This document shows positions 42,976-51,334 of a stretch of DNA of 64,000 nucleotides, piece after piece. A program made the position numbers and the translations under genes. Within the stretch, counting starts at the first letter, position 1. Each line of letters opens with the position of its first letter. Under the pieces are notes generated by a model. That model was not told the DNA's origin. It did not search any database and saw only the letters and a program-made list of their open reading frames with translations. Source of the DNA: JAFDVL01 sp963794955 (lineage in GTDB: Bacteria > Acidobacteriota > Blastocatellia > RBC074). The stretch covers positions 264,022 through 328,021 of the forward strand of contig CAWCGF010000003.1 of NCBI GenBank assembly GCA_963794955.1, in the 5' to 3' direction.

Positions 42976-44472
42976 ATGGTAGAGGATAACTCAGCAACAC
43001 CCCAGGTAAGTAATCAAAGGCCGCTGGTCTTGCTGACCGGTGCCACGGGTTATGTGGGGGGGCGGTTATTGAAGAACCTGGAGGGTTCTGGCTACCGACT
43101 TCGTTGCTTGGCGCGTCGGCCCGAGGCGCTTCGCTCCAGAGTTGCCACCGCCACTGAAGTTGTCGCTGGCGACTTGCTCGACCCAGCCAGTCTTGGCGCT
43201 GCGTTGCAAGAGGTGCAGACGGCTTATTATCTCGTGCATTCGATGAGTACGGGCGGAAACTTTGAGGCTGAAGATCGTCGGGCAGCCCATAATTTTGGTA
43301 CCGCAGCCCGCGCCGCAGGGGTTCAGCAGATCATTTATCTGGGTGGCTTGGGAGAAAGTGATGAATCGCTTTCTCCCCACCTGCGCAGCCGACACGAAGT
43401 CGGCCATATTTTGCGGGAATCCGGCGTTCCAGTCATAGAATTTCGGGCTTCGATAGTCATTGGTTCCGGCTCTCTCTCGTTCGAGATGATCCGGGCTTTG
43501 ACGGAACGGCTGCCGATGATGATCGCTCCGCGCTGGGTGGCAACGCCCGCGCAGCCCATCGCCATTGAAGACCTGCTCGCGTATTTGATCGAGGCATTGA
43601 AATTGCCGCTCGGTCAAAACCAGACTTTTGAAATCGGCGGCACGGAACAAGCCTCTTACGGGGAAATCATGCAGGAATATGCCCGGCAACGCGGCTTGCG
43701 CCGCATCATCATTCCTGTGCCTGTTCTGACGCCACATCTCTCCAGCCTCTGGCTGGGATTGATTACTCCTATTTATGCGCGGATTGGGCGCAAGCTGATT
43801 GAAAGCTTGCGCCATCCAACCGTGGTGCGCGATCAGTCGGCGCTTGAAGTCTTTAGCGTTCGCCCGCGCGGGATTCAGCAGGCCATCGCCCGGGCTTTGC
43901 GCCACGAGGATCGGGAATATGCTGAGACACGCTGGTCAGATGCGCTCTCTTCAGGCCGCCGACCAGAGGTTTGGGGCGGTGTCCGGTTTGGTTCGCGGTT
44001 GGTGGATTCGCGTCGGGTGCAAGTCAACTGTGTCTCTGCGCAAGCATTCAGGCCAATTCAACGCATCGGTGGCCAAACCGGTTGGTACTATGGCGATTGG
44101 CTGTGGCGGATTCGAGGGTTTCTGGATCTGCTGGTAGGTGGTGTTGGACTGCGTCGCGGACGTCGTGATCCTGATTGGCTAAATACAGGAGAAACACTAG
44201 ATTTTTGGCGCGTTGAAGAGTTTGAGCCGAACCATCTTTTACGGCTCGCAGCCGAAATGAAATTACCCGGCAGAGCTTGGCTGGAGTTTGAAGTAAAGCC
44301 TAATGAAATGGGCTCGACGATTCGCCAGACGGCTATTTTCGATCCGGTTGGGTTGGCAGGTCTGGCTTACTGGTATGCGCTTTACCCGCTCCACCAATTT
44401 GTATTTGCGGGAATGCTACGTGGCATTGTCGCCGCAGCCGGGCGCGATGAGGGGCAGCGCGGCAAAACATAA
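42976..44472 (+). CDS. SDR family protein with DUF2867 C-terminal domain
   Basis: 498 residues. The first ~310 residues are an atypical NmrA-like SDR: LVLLTGATGYVGGRLLKNL binds NAD(P), followed by VVAGDLLDPASLGAAL, TAYYLVHSMSTGGNF and FRASIVIGSGSLSFEMIR. The C-terminal part (about 340-490) matches DUF2867 (QTGWYYGDWLWRIRGFLDLLVGG, GETLDFWRVEEFEPNHLLRLAAEMKLPGRAWLEFEV), a lipocalin-like domain of unknown function. This fusion is known in many bacteria without an assigned reaction. ATG has AGGAA upstream. First gene of an unusual cassette. Confidence 0.88.
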   Translation: MVEDNSATPQVSNQRPLVLLTGATGYVGGRLLKNLEGSGYRLRCLARRPEALRSRVATATEVVAGDLLDPASLGAALQEVQTAYYLVHSMSTGGNFEAEDRRAAHNFGTAARAAGVQQIIYLGGLGESDESLSPHLRSRHEVGHILRESGVPVIEFRASIVIGSGSLSFEMIRALTERLPMMIAPRWVATPAQPIAIEDLLAYLIEALKLPLGQNQTFEIGGTEQASYGEIMQEYARQRGLRRIIIPVPVLTPHLSSLWLGLITPIYARIGRKLIESLRHPTVVRDQSALEVFSVRPRGIQQAIARALRHEDREYAETRWSDALSSGRRPEVWGGVRFGSRLVDSRRVQVNCVSAQAFRPIQRIGGQTGWYYGDWLWRIRGFLDLLVGGVGLRRGRRDPDWLNTGETLDFWRVEEFEPNHLLRLAAEMKLPGRAWLEFEVKPNEMGSTIRQTAIFDPVGLAGLAYWYALYPLHQFVFAGMLRGIVAAAGRDEGQRGKT

Positions 44473-44608
44473 GAAGGCCAGAAACACGGAAGGCAGCGCG
44501 AAAGCGGTAATTGTTCGCCACTGTCTACCGATATAAACACTGTGCCAAACCGCAAAATCAAAGACAGTGCACCGCTCAGGTGTTGATATACGCAAGGGAT
44601 TTTCATTT

Positions 44609-44802
44609 ATGATTCAAGCCATTCAGTTTATCGCCTTCTTAATAGGTGTTGTGCTTTATCTGGTTATTGGGTGCGACGGAGGTGTTTAGACTTGGGGCCG
44701 CACTCTTCGGGGTTGGTAGTGTCAGCGGAGGCCACCCTTGTCACTGAAACCAGCGAGCAATCATCCGAGGTCGTGCCGACATCACAGCCGAAGGCTAAAT
44801 AA
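44609..44802 (+). CDS. Small two-helix membrane protein, apparently split by two +1 frameshifts
   Basis: Three frames read in succession give one protein-like sequence of 62-63 residues: MIQAIQFIAFLIGVVLYLVIG (frame from ATG 44609), then ATEVFRLGAALFGVG, then VSAEATLVTETSEQSSEVV and PTSQPKAK to the TAA at 44800. The joins need removal of one G near 44669-44671 and one base near 44715-44718. Result: two hydrophobic helices and an acidic Ser/Thr/Glu tail. As written, the sequence encodes only a 26-residue peptide. Located 16 bp upstream of the next SDR gene, within the cassette. Reconstruction is an inference from coding appearance; no family is recognised. Confidence 0.45.
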
Positions 44803-44818
44803 TTATTTTCAACTACAA

Positions 44819-45580
44819 ATGCAAACTAACGAAAAAAGAGAATCAGAGACGGCACCGGTCATTGTGGTGCTAGGCGCGACGGGCGGCATTGGCTCAGAAC
44901 TTTGTCGCCGCCTGGCTGCCCAAGGCACGCGGCTCTTAGCGGCTGGACGCGACCCGGAGAAGCTCGCGGCGCTTGCGGCTGAGACAGGAGCTCAGACTTT
45001 TACGCTCATTGGTGTGCAGTCCGAATCGGTGGAGGGGTGCATCAATCAGGCTAAAGAGACTTTTGGGCAGGTTGATGGAGTGGCCAATTGCATTGGCTCC
45101 CTCCTGCTCAAACCCGCTCATTTAACGACCGATGCAGAGTGGGCTGCGACGCTGGACATCAATCTTGGTTCGGCCTTTGCGACGGTGCGCGCTGCCGCCC
45201 GCGTCATGACTCGAACGGGCGGTTCCATCGTGCTGGTCTCGTCCGCTGCCGCGCGCATCGGTTTAGCCAATCATGAAGCCATCGCCGCCGCTAAAGCTGG
45301 AATCATCGGGCTGACCCTTTCCGCCGCTGCTTCGTATGCCGGGCGCGGCATCCGCGTCAATTGCGTCGCGCCGGGACTGGTGCGCACGCCACTGACAGCG
45401 CGCATCACCGGGAATGAAGCAGCGTTACAAGGTTCGCTGGCGATGCATGCGCTGGGACGAATTGGAGAACCTGCCGACGTGGCTTCAGCGATAGCGTGGA
45501 TGCTTGATCCTGCCCAAAGCTGGGTTACCGGACAAGTGTTGGGCATTGATGGAGGCCTGTCCCGTGTGCGGCCACGATAA
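44819..45580 (+). CDS. SDR-fold protein lacking the catalytic tyrosine
   Basis: 253 residues from ATG 44819. Rossmann motif VLGATGGIGSELCRRLA, LAAGRDPEKL, NCIGSLLLKP in place of the usual NNAG, and SSAAARIGLANHEAIAAAKAG where classical SDRs have Y-x-x-x-K. The Lys is present but the Tyr position is Ile (I-A-A-A-K). DIQ-type end: GQVLGIDGGLSRVRP. A redox role therefore needs proof; it may bind NAD(P) as a sensor or use another mechanism. Second enzyme-like gene of the cassette, 142 bp before the next small gene. Confidence 0.85.
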   Translation: MQTNEKRESETAPVIVVLGATGGIGSELCRRLAAQGTRLLAAGRDPEKLAALAAETGAQTFTLIGVQSESVEGCINQAKETFGQVDGVANCIGSLLLKPAHLTTDAEWAATLDINLGSAFATVRAAARVMTRTGGSIVLVSSAAARIGLANHEAIAAAKAGIIGLTLSAAASYAGRGIRVNCVAPGLVRTPLTARITGNEAALQGSLAMHALGRIGEPADVASAIAWMLDPAQSWVTGQVLGIDGGLSRVRPR

Positions 45581-45724
45581 AGTCGCAACTGGGCATAAGA
45601 TTGCTGGGGCACGCTCATCCAGAATGGCGGCTTAGGACATTGCCAATTTTTTATTCACAGGCTGGTTTGTCATGAACGACGACCAGGCTAACTATGAAAC
45701 CTAAAACATTTTGGAGGAAAGAAG

Positions 45725-45934
45725 ATGAACGACAAAAATACAGAAACGACCACCTGGCCGGATTTAGCGATTGGGCTTTACGATAAACTTACAGGCCGCG
45801 GGGCAGAAATTACCTATGAGTTTGAGAACTTTGAAGTGCTGGTTCCGAGCAACGCCGGAGCCAGTGCCGAGCACGCAAAGTGGCAAGTCAACGGTATCAT
45901 GAAGCTGCGGACGCGGGATCAGGCCACTACGTAA
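45725..45934 (+). CDS. Small conserved-looking soluble protein, unknown function
   Basis: 69 residues, acidic: WPDLAIGLYDKLTGRGAEITYEF, VLVPSNAGASAEHAKW and GIMKLRTRD. It reads as a compact beta-rich domain. No family is recognised. A strong ribosome-binding site (GGAGGAAAG) lies 5 bp before the ATG, so it is surely translated. Third small member of the cassette. Confidence 0.75.
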   Translation: MNDKNTETTTWPDLAIGLYDKLTGRGAEITYEFENFEVLVPSNAGASAEHAKWQVNGIMKLRTRDQATT

Positions 45935-45982
45935 CCATGCCAAAGCCACTCGACCTTTATGCCCGCCTCAGTATCTCAATAG

Positions 45983-46288
45983 ATGGAAACCAGACTTAAC
46001 GTCCGAGCGGCTGACAATCTCATCACCATTGAGCTACCTGACCTACTGGTCGCACGTGCCCTATGCAAGACCTGGCGGTCTCGCCGCGAGCGGGAACGGT
46101 TTCTAGGCAAGGTGATGGCGATGTTAGCAGACCGTGATTGGCAGGTGGAAATCCGATTGAGCAACAGACAGGTTGCGAGGCTTGGCGTTGGGGTTCGACC
46201 AAGCCTTTCGGCCTGGCTACTAGGACTTAACCCGCTGGAACTCCACCCGATGCAGATACTGCGGGCGATAGCGAACCGTAATAACTAA
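45983..46288 (+). CDS. Small basic protein, unknown function
   Basis: 101 residues, strongly basic in the middle (CKTWRSRRERERFLGKVMAML). LNVRAADNLITIELPDLLVARAL opens, VEIRLSNRQVARLGVGVRPS follows, and LNPLELHPMQILRAIA closes. No signal or helix long enough for the membrane except perhaps SAWLLGLNPL. No family recognised. 48 bp after the previous gene and same strand. Weak ribosome-binding site, so the start is less sure. Confidence 0.65.
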   Translation: METRLNVRAADNLITIELPDLLVARALCKTWRSRRERERFLGKVMAMLADRDWQVEIRLSNRQVARLGVGVRPSLSAWLLGLNPLELHPMQILRAIANRNN

Positions 46289-46324
46289 GGCATCTGCGAT
46301 TCATTAACTAACGAGGAGATACTT

Positions 46325-46507
46325 ATGTTTAAAAAATCAGACTATTTGATATTAAGTGCCGCTTTTGTCTCGTTCCTTTTTTCCGTCTCGCTCTGGTTCG
46401 GATTCTTTGGGACACCGGATAAAGAGGCGGGCATTTTTGTGGGCATTTGGGTGCCTTCGATACTTGGAGTAGGGAATTACTTCAAGCTCGTGCTAGGGGG
46501 CAAATAG
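46325..46507 (+). CDS. Small two-helix membrane protein
   Basis: 60 residues: MFKKSDYLILSAAFVSFLFS and VSLWFGFFGTPDKEAG, then IFVGIWVPSILGVGNYF and KLVLGGK. Two transmembrane helices with a short loop holding TPDKEAG. Good ribosome-binding site (GAGGAGA). No family recognised. Overlap-free but only 1 bp from the next ORF, implying coupled translation. Confidence 0.75.
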   Translation: MFKKSDYLILSAAFVSFLFSVSLWFGFFGTPDKEAGIFVGIWVPSILGVGNYFKLVLGGK

Positions 46508-46508
46508 A

Positions 46509-46628
46509 ATGTCCAATGTAACGATTTTTGCGGTAGGACTATTTGCTACCCTCCTACTCGGTAGCGGATTGATTTATACCATCATTGAATTGCGCGGCCT
46601 GTATAGTCAGGCAGAGAAACGTAAATGA
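46509..46628 (+). CDS. Tiny single-helix membrane protein
   Basis: 39 codons: MSNVTIFAVGLFATLLLGSG, LIYTIIELRGLY, SQAEKRK. One transmembrane helix with a basic tail. ATG 46509 follows the upstream stop by one base, with AGGGGG in front. Too short for most gene finders. Last confident gene of the cassette. Confidence 0.65.
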   Translation: MSNVTIFAVGLFATLLLGSGLIYTIIELRGLYSQAEKRK

Positions 46629-47240
46629 AATAGCTAAATTGTAAACGAGCCTGCGACTCATGACTTTCAGCTATTAGGCTGTGTTTGTTACCGTAGAACG
46701 ATTAGGATTCGGTTTGCCAAAGATTGGGAAAAGCTCTTCCATAAAGGCGCGGGTAGAAATAAGTTTATTGCCCAGGTTGAGCAACGACGGCAGCTATGAG
46801 TAATTTGGAGTACCCCATACGAGCCATTTCAAAGATGACCAGACTGAGCGTGGACGAGGCTGGGAGCGCCGTTATCAGGCAATTACGCCAGCGCGCCACG
46901 GGCACGGGCGAATGTACAGCGAAGGGAACGTCAAGCCGTTGACCTTGTTGCGCGAAGCTGTGGGCCGGGGGGCGCAATGTCCAGCGCGATCGTGCGCGAG
47001 ATTAAAGCCACGTCGGCCATTTACCTGCAAGATTTCCAGGCGCTGGAGCAACATCTGATTCGCCTAAGGGCGCGGTTCTGATACGAACAAAAAGCCAGTT
47101 GCTTTTGCCGCTGCTCGGTCAGACTCGGCTAGCATCTTTCCCCTCTGCTTACGTCTGAAGCCACACATTTACAATCCCAACCATCACGCTTATCATCTAC
47201 ATAATTTCTGTTCCCCCATCCATTGAAGGAGAATTGATTT
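46629..47240 (+). other. 612-bp region with degenerate coding-like segments, no confident gene
   Basis: Several short frames look protein-like but none is complete. One runs to a TGA at 46797-46799 (FAKDWEKLFHKGAGRNKFIA, QVEQRRQL) and overlaps an ATG at 46796 (MSNLEYPIRAISKMTRLSVD...). Others follow in different frames (NVKPLTLLREAVGRG; then SSAIVREIKATSAIYLQDF, QALEQHLIRLRARF to TGA 47080-47082), with a G6 run between the last two. It may be one or two genes with frameshifts or a decayed segment. The last 100 bp hold the RBS AAGGAGA for the penicillin-acylase gene. Confidence 0.4.
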
Positions 47241-49661
47241 ATGTTAAGAAACAGGCAACGCCTTATTTTCATGCTAAGCATCGCATTCATCCTTGCTACG
47301 CAAATATTCCCGGCGGCGGCACAAACAGCTACCAATACATTGCGTGTTGCTGGTTTGAAAGACAATGTCACCGTGCAGCGGGATGAGCGTGGCATTGCGC
47401 ACATCGAAGCCAACAACGATCACGATTTATACTTGGCGCAAGGCTACGTCACGGCCAGTGATCGTTTGTGGCAAATGGATGTATTGCGACGAACTGCGCG
47501 GGGAGAGATGGCGGAAATCTTTGGCAAAGCTGTGTTGGAAGAAGACAAGCGACGGCGCACGTATGGCTTTGCGCGACTGTCTACACAGGCTGCTGCGAAT
47601 ATGACGAGCGAGATGAAAATGTTGCTGGAAGCGTATGCCAGCGGCGTTAATGCGTACATTGCTTCGTGTAATGACAAGACGTTGCCGCTAGAGTTTCGCA
47701 TTCTGCAATACAAGCCGCGCCCGTGGCAGCCCGCCGATAGCCTCTCGATAGGCTTGATCATGCACGAAAGCCTGACCACTTCCTGGCAGGTGGATGTGAT
47801 GCGCGCGGCGTTTGCCGACTTGCCCAAGGCCCAATACGAGCAACTCTTCAATGAATATTCCACAATGGATACGCCGGTAGTTGGTCACGACAACGTCAAG
47901 GCCAAAGCGAAAAAAGCTATCGCCAGCAAAGTCAAAGTCGGAACCGATTTATTAGCCTTGGCGCAGCAAGACGAAGCCGTCAAACAACGCTCGCTGGAAC
48001 GCATTGGCTTGCACGCCGAAGACCTTGCCGCCAGCAACAACTGGGTCATCAGTGGCAAGAAAAGCGCGACAGGGAAACCGCTGCTTTCGAGCGATCCACA
48101 TCTGGCGCTGACCGTGCCGCCGATTTGGTATCTCATCAATTTAAGTGCGCCGGGCGTGCGCGTGGCAGGCGTTTCGATCCCCGGTATTCACTGCGTCATC
48201 ATTGGTCACAACGAACGCATCGCGTGGGGCATGACGAACATCGGGCCGGACGTGCAGGATTTGTACAAGGAAAAATTTGATACCGCCAATCCAAAGCGTT
48301 ATCAAACGCCCCAGGGTTGGAAAGACGCCGAAGTGCGCACGGAGGAAATCAAAGTCCGTACCGTTCCCACCAAGCCCGAAACCGAAACCGTTACATTGGA
48401 TGTGACGGTTACGCGCCACGGCCCCATCGTCTTGGAAAAGAACAACGAACGATTTGCCTTGCAATGGACAGCCTTGGACGCCACGCTTGATTGGGCGGGC
48501 AGCTTTCACCGCTTGAATCGTGCGCGCAACTGGAAGGAGTTCTGCGCCGCGCTCTCGACTTACGCCGGAGCGCCGCAAAATCACGTGTATGCGGACGTAG
48601 ATGGGCACATCGGTTACTACGGCGCACGCTACATTCCCATTCGCAAGAATGGTGATGGCAGCGTACCGTACGATGGCGCGACGGATGATGGTAAATGGAC
48701 GGGCTTCATTCCTTTCGAGAAAATGCCGCATGTGCTTGATCCGCCGTCAGGCTACATCGCCACCGCGAATGCGCGCATTGTCGGCAAAAACTATCCCTAC
48801 TTCATTTCGCATTCGTGGGCGGGGCCGTATCGGCAAAAACGCATCAACGATTTGCTCAAACAAAATAAGAAATTCACGATTGACGATTTTCGTGCGATGC
48901 AGGGCGACGATTATGCCATTGGCGGGAAGAACTTTGCCGATGCGGTGCAGAAGCTGTTTGGCGACAATCGCGTTGCTTCCAAAGGCGGCGGGAATGACGG
49001 CGCGCCGCTTGGCACCGCGATGAGCGTGATGGCGGAATGGGATGGGCGTGCCACGCCTGATTCACGCGGCGCGGCGTTGGTACAGGAAATGCGCGCGGCA
49101 TTTCTCAATCGAGTATTGACCGGGGCGCTCGGCGCAGAGCGTGCGCGGCAATACCGCTGGGGCAATCGGGAAACATTTATTGATTATTTGGTGACCGCCT
49201 GGCCGAAAGAATGGCTACCAAAAGAATTCGCTTCATGGAAAGAATTGTTGATCTCTTGCGAAGCCGATGCCCGCGCGAATCTAACAAAACAATTGGGCAG
49301 CGACGAAGCGAAATGGACGTTTGGTAATGCTGTGCAAATCAAATTCAATCATCCGCTGGTCATCGCACCGATGGTGGGCGCACAGTTCAAGATTGATTCG
49401 TTGCCGCAACGTGGGACAGGCGGCGGCGGCCTCGGCGCGACGGTGAACGTGGGACCGAACGTTTCGATGCGGTTGATTGCGGACACGTCGAATTGGGATA
49501 ACACGCAGCATACAATTGCGACGGGGCAATCCAGCGATCCGAAAAGTCCGCATTATAAAGATCAAGTTAGCGATTGGTATAACGTGACGCCCCGCGTCTT
49601 TCCGTTCACCAAAGCCGCCGTACAGAAAGCGGCAAAGCAAACCATCATTTTGATACCTTAA
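47241..49661 (+). CDS. Penicillin acylase (S45) family N-terminal-nucleophile hydrolase
   Basis: 806 residues, secreted. Signal peptide MLRNRQRLIFMLSIAFILAT with AAAQ near residue 28. Alpha-chain features: VTVQRDERGIAHIEANNDHDLYLAQGYVTASDRLWQMDVLRR. The autoprocessing point and catalytic Ser are in AASNNWVISGKKSATGKPLL (Ser265), with PHLALTVPPIWYLI and GHNERIAWGMTN forming the active site. Cleaves acyl-amide bonds; true substrate (acyl-homoserine lactone, lipopeptide or other) unknown. A small exported protein gene follows 9 bp on. Confidence 0.93.
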   Translation: MLRNRQRLIFMLSIAFILATQIFPAAAQTATNTLRVAGLKDNVTVQRDERGIAHIEANNDHDLYLAQGYVTASDRLWQMDVLRRTARGEMAEIFGKAVLEEDKRRRTYGFARLSTQAAANMTSEMKMLLEAYASGVNAYIASCNDKTLPLEFRILQYKPRPWQPADSLSIGLIMHESLTTSWQVDVMRAAFADLPKAQYEQLFNEYSTMDTPVVGHDNVKAKAKKAIASKVKVGTDLLALAQQDEAVKQRSLERIGLHAEDLAASNNWVISGKKSATGKPLLSSDPHLALTVPPIWYLINLSAPGVRVAGVSIPGIHCVIIGHNERIAWGMTNIGPDVQDLYKEKFDTANPKRYQTPQGWKDAEVRTEEIKVRTVPTKPETETVTLDVTVTRHGPIVLEKNNERFALQWTALDATLDWAGSFHRLNRARNWKEFCAALSTYAGAPQNHVYADVDGHIGYYGARYIPIRKNGDGSVPYDGATDDGKWTGFIPFEKMPHVLDPPSGYIATANARIVGKNYPYFISHSWAGPYRQKRINDLLKQNKKFTIDDFRAMQGDDYAIGGKNFADAVQKLFGDNRVASKGGGNDGAPLGTAMSVMAEWDGRATPDSRGAALVQEMRAAFLNRVLTGALGAERARQYRWGNRETFIDYLVTAWPKEWLPKEFASWKELLISCEADARANLTKQLGSDEAKWTFGNAVQIKFNHPLVIAPMVGAQFKIDSLPQRGTGGGGLGATVNVGPNVSMRLIADTSNWDNTQHTIATGQSSDPKSPHYKDQVSDWYNVTPRVFPFTKAAVQKAAKQTIILIP

Positions 49662-49670
49662 GGAGGTTTT

Positions 49671-50276
49671 ATGTCTCTTACCAACAGACTGCTGATGACA
49701 TCATTCGGTTTGGCCTTCACACTGCTCTTGTCCATCAGCACTGCGCACGCGCAAGCCGAAAAATTCGATGGTAAGCCCACTTTCGCGGAAGGCGTAGACC
49801 TGGGTTATTACATCTGGCGTGATGGTGAAAAATGGTTGGTCCGTTGGACGACGATGGGCAAGATGCGGCATTTTGCCGGTGCGGTCACTGCCGAAGGAGG
49901 CGAGTTGAAATCGCTCAAGCGCATTGATGTCGAATCGGAGCGCCGCGTTTTGTATCCAGGCCGCGCGCCACGCGTCGCGGTTGGCCCGCGCGGTCGTGTG
50001 TACCGGCGCGGCGGGCGGGCACCTGTCATGGCTACCCGCGAACAGGATAAAATTGACAAGGACGGCGACCAGCGGATTGTTTTCAATGCGCGCACCAACG
50101 ATGACTTGGATGGCTTTGACTTCAAAGTAGATAAGAAGGTCACGTCGTTGCGCTTTGTGTTGGAAATTGATGGCCAGGTTCGACCGCTATTGGTCGAGGT
50201 CGGCAAGAACAATACCAAACCTCCCACGGTTCCCTTTGTCGTCAAACTGACTCCCAGTGAAGAGAAGAAAAAGTAG
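49671..50276 (+). CDS. Small secreted protein, unknown function
   Basis: 201 residues with a signal peptide (LLMTSFGLAFTLLLSISTAHAQ). The mature part has GYYIWRDGEKWLVRWTTMGKM and AVTAEGGELKSLKRIDVESE, an Arg/Gly-rich stretch (RGRVYRRGGRAPVMATREQ) and DGDQRIVFNARTNDDLDGFDF. It reads as a small beta-sandwich. AAGGAGG precedes the ATG. Coupled by a 9-bp gap to the acylase gene. No family recognised. Confidence 0.75.
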   Translation: MSLTNRLLMTSFGLAFTLLLSISTAHAQAEKFDGKPTFAEGVDLGYYIWRDGEKWLVRWTTMGKMRHFAGAVTAEGGELKSLKRIDVESERRVLYPGRAPRVAVGPRGRVYRRGGRAPVMATREQDKIDKDGDQRIVFNARTNDDLDGFDFKVDKKVTSLRFVLEIDGQVRPLLVEVGKNNTKPPTVPFVVKLTPSEEKKK

Positions 50277-50302
50277 CGATTCTCAGACTGAAAGCCCCGT
50301 TT

Positions 50303-51328
50303 ATGTCTGACATCAACAACCCGCACGACAGCTTCTTCAAGGAGTTGCTATCACTACCGCAAAATGCGCGCGATTTTCTGCGCTATTATTTGCCGCCTGC
50401 TATCGTGGCGGAATTCGATCTGCGGCGGTTGGAGTTAATCCGCGACGCCTTTGTGGACGAATCATTGAAAGAGCATCTCGCCGATTTGCTCTATCGCGTA
50501 AAATTGAAACGCGGCGACGAGGCGTTTGTTTTCGTGCTGTTCGAGCATAAAAGCGCGCCGGACAGTTGGGTGGCGTTGCAAATTCTGCGCTATATCGTGC
50601 GGCTCTGGGAGCAACAGCAGGCAAGCGGCGCAAAGCAGTTGCCACCTGTTTACCCAATTGTGTTGTATCACGGACGCAGGCGTTGGCAGGTGGCGCGTAA
50701 CCTCCGTTCGTTGGTGGCGATTGGTAATGATTCACCCATGCTGCAATTCGTGCCGGAATTCGAGTATTATCTGGTTGACCTGACGGTGTTGCGAGAGGAA
50801 GAGCTACAAGGTGCGCCATATTTGAAAGCGGGCCTGTTAGCCTTGAAATTGATTTTTGAGCGCGAGTTGGCGCAACGATTGCCAGAGATATTTAAAGCCA
50901 TCAAGGCTGGGCCGAAGCGGCCTTTGCTGGTACATCTCAAGACGGTATCGAAGTATTTGTCAAAGGTCAAAAATGCGGTCGAACCAGCGCGCCTTAAGCA
51001 GGTGGTGCAGGAAGTATTTTCCGATCAAGGAGAAAAGTTTATGGCTGAATTTTTTCAAGAGTGGATTAATCAAGGACGAGAACAAGGCATTCAACAAGGC
51101 ATTCAACAAGGCATTCAACAAGGCATTGTGCGTGGTCGGGTTGAGGGATTGACTTCACTAACACTAAGCTTGCTACAGCACCGACTTGGTCGTATTCCCA
51201 AAGTGACGAAAGAGCAGGTGAAGGAGCTTTCGGCCAGGCAACTCGAAGAATTAGGACTCGCGTTATTGGATTTCAACTCACGCGCCGATTTGGAGGATTG
51301 GCTCCGCCTTCACACGCACATCAACTAA
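50303..51328 (+). CDS. Rpn family recombination-promoting nuclease / PD-(D/E)XK protein
   Basis: 341 residues. NPHDSFFKELLSLPQNARDFLRYYLP is the family start; AFVFVLFEHKSAPDSWV carries the E-x-K of the PD-(D/E)XK nuclease core, preceded by the Asp in LYRVKLKRGD. Related YhgA/Rpn proteins promote recA-independent recombination. Near the C-terminus the protein has EQGIQQGIQQGIQQGIVRGR, coded by 12-bp tandem repeats, a feature common in the group and prone to slippage. Lies between a secreted-protein gene and a DUF1501 gene. Confidence 0.88.
   Translation: MSDINNPHDSFFKELLSLPQNARDFLRYYLPPAIVAEFDLRRLELIRDAFVDESLKEHLADLLYRVKLKRGDEAFVFVLFEHKSAPDSWVALQILRYIVRLWEQQQASGAKQLPPVYPIVLYHGRRRWQVARNLRSLVAIGNDSPMLQFVPEFEYYLVDLTVLREEELQGAPYLKAGLLALKLIFERELAQRLPEIFKAIKAGPKRPLLVHLKTVSKYLSKVKNAVEPARLKQVVQEVFSDQGEKFMAEFFQEWINQGREQGIQQGIQQGIQQGIVRGRVEGLTSLTLSLLQHRLGRIPKVTKEQVKELSARQLEELGLALLDFNSRADLEDWLRLHTHIN
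51081..51128 (+). repeat. Four 12-bp tandem repeats in the Rpn-type gene
   Basis: AACAAGGCATTC occurs three times and AACAAGGCATTG once, back to back (51081-51128), encoding the QGIQ repeats. In-frame expansion or contraction would change length without breaking the gene. Confidence 0.9.
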
Positions 51329-51334
51329 TTGCTT

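Noticed and set aside
42774..42989. 71-codon ORF from TTG in the promoter region
   Set aside because: Its start lies between the -35 and -10 boxes, so it cannot be made from the proposed promoter; only the internal ATG at 42825 is considered, as a weak leader candidate.
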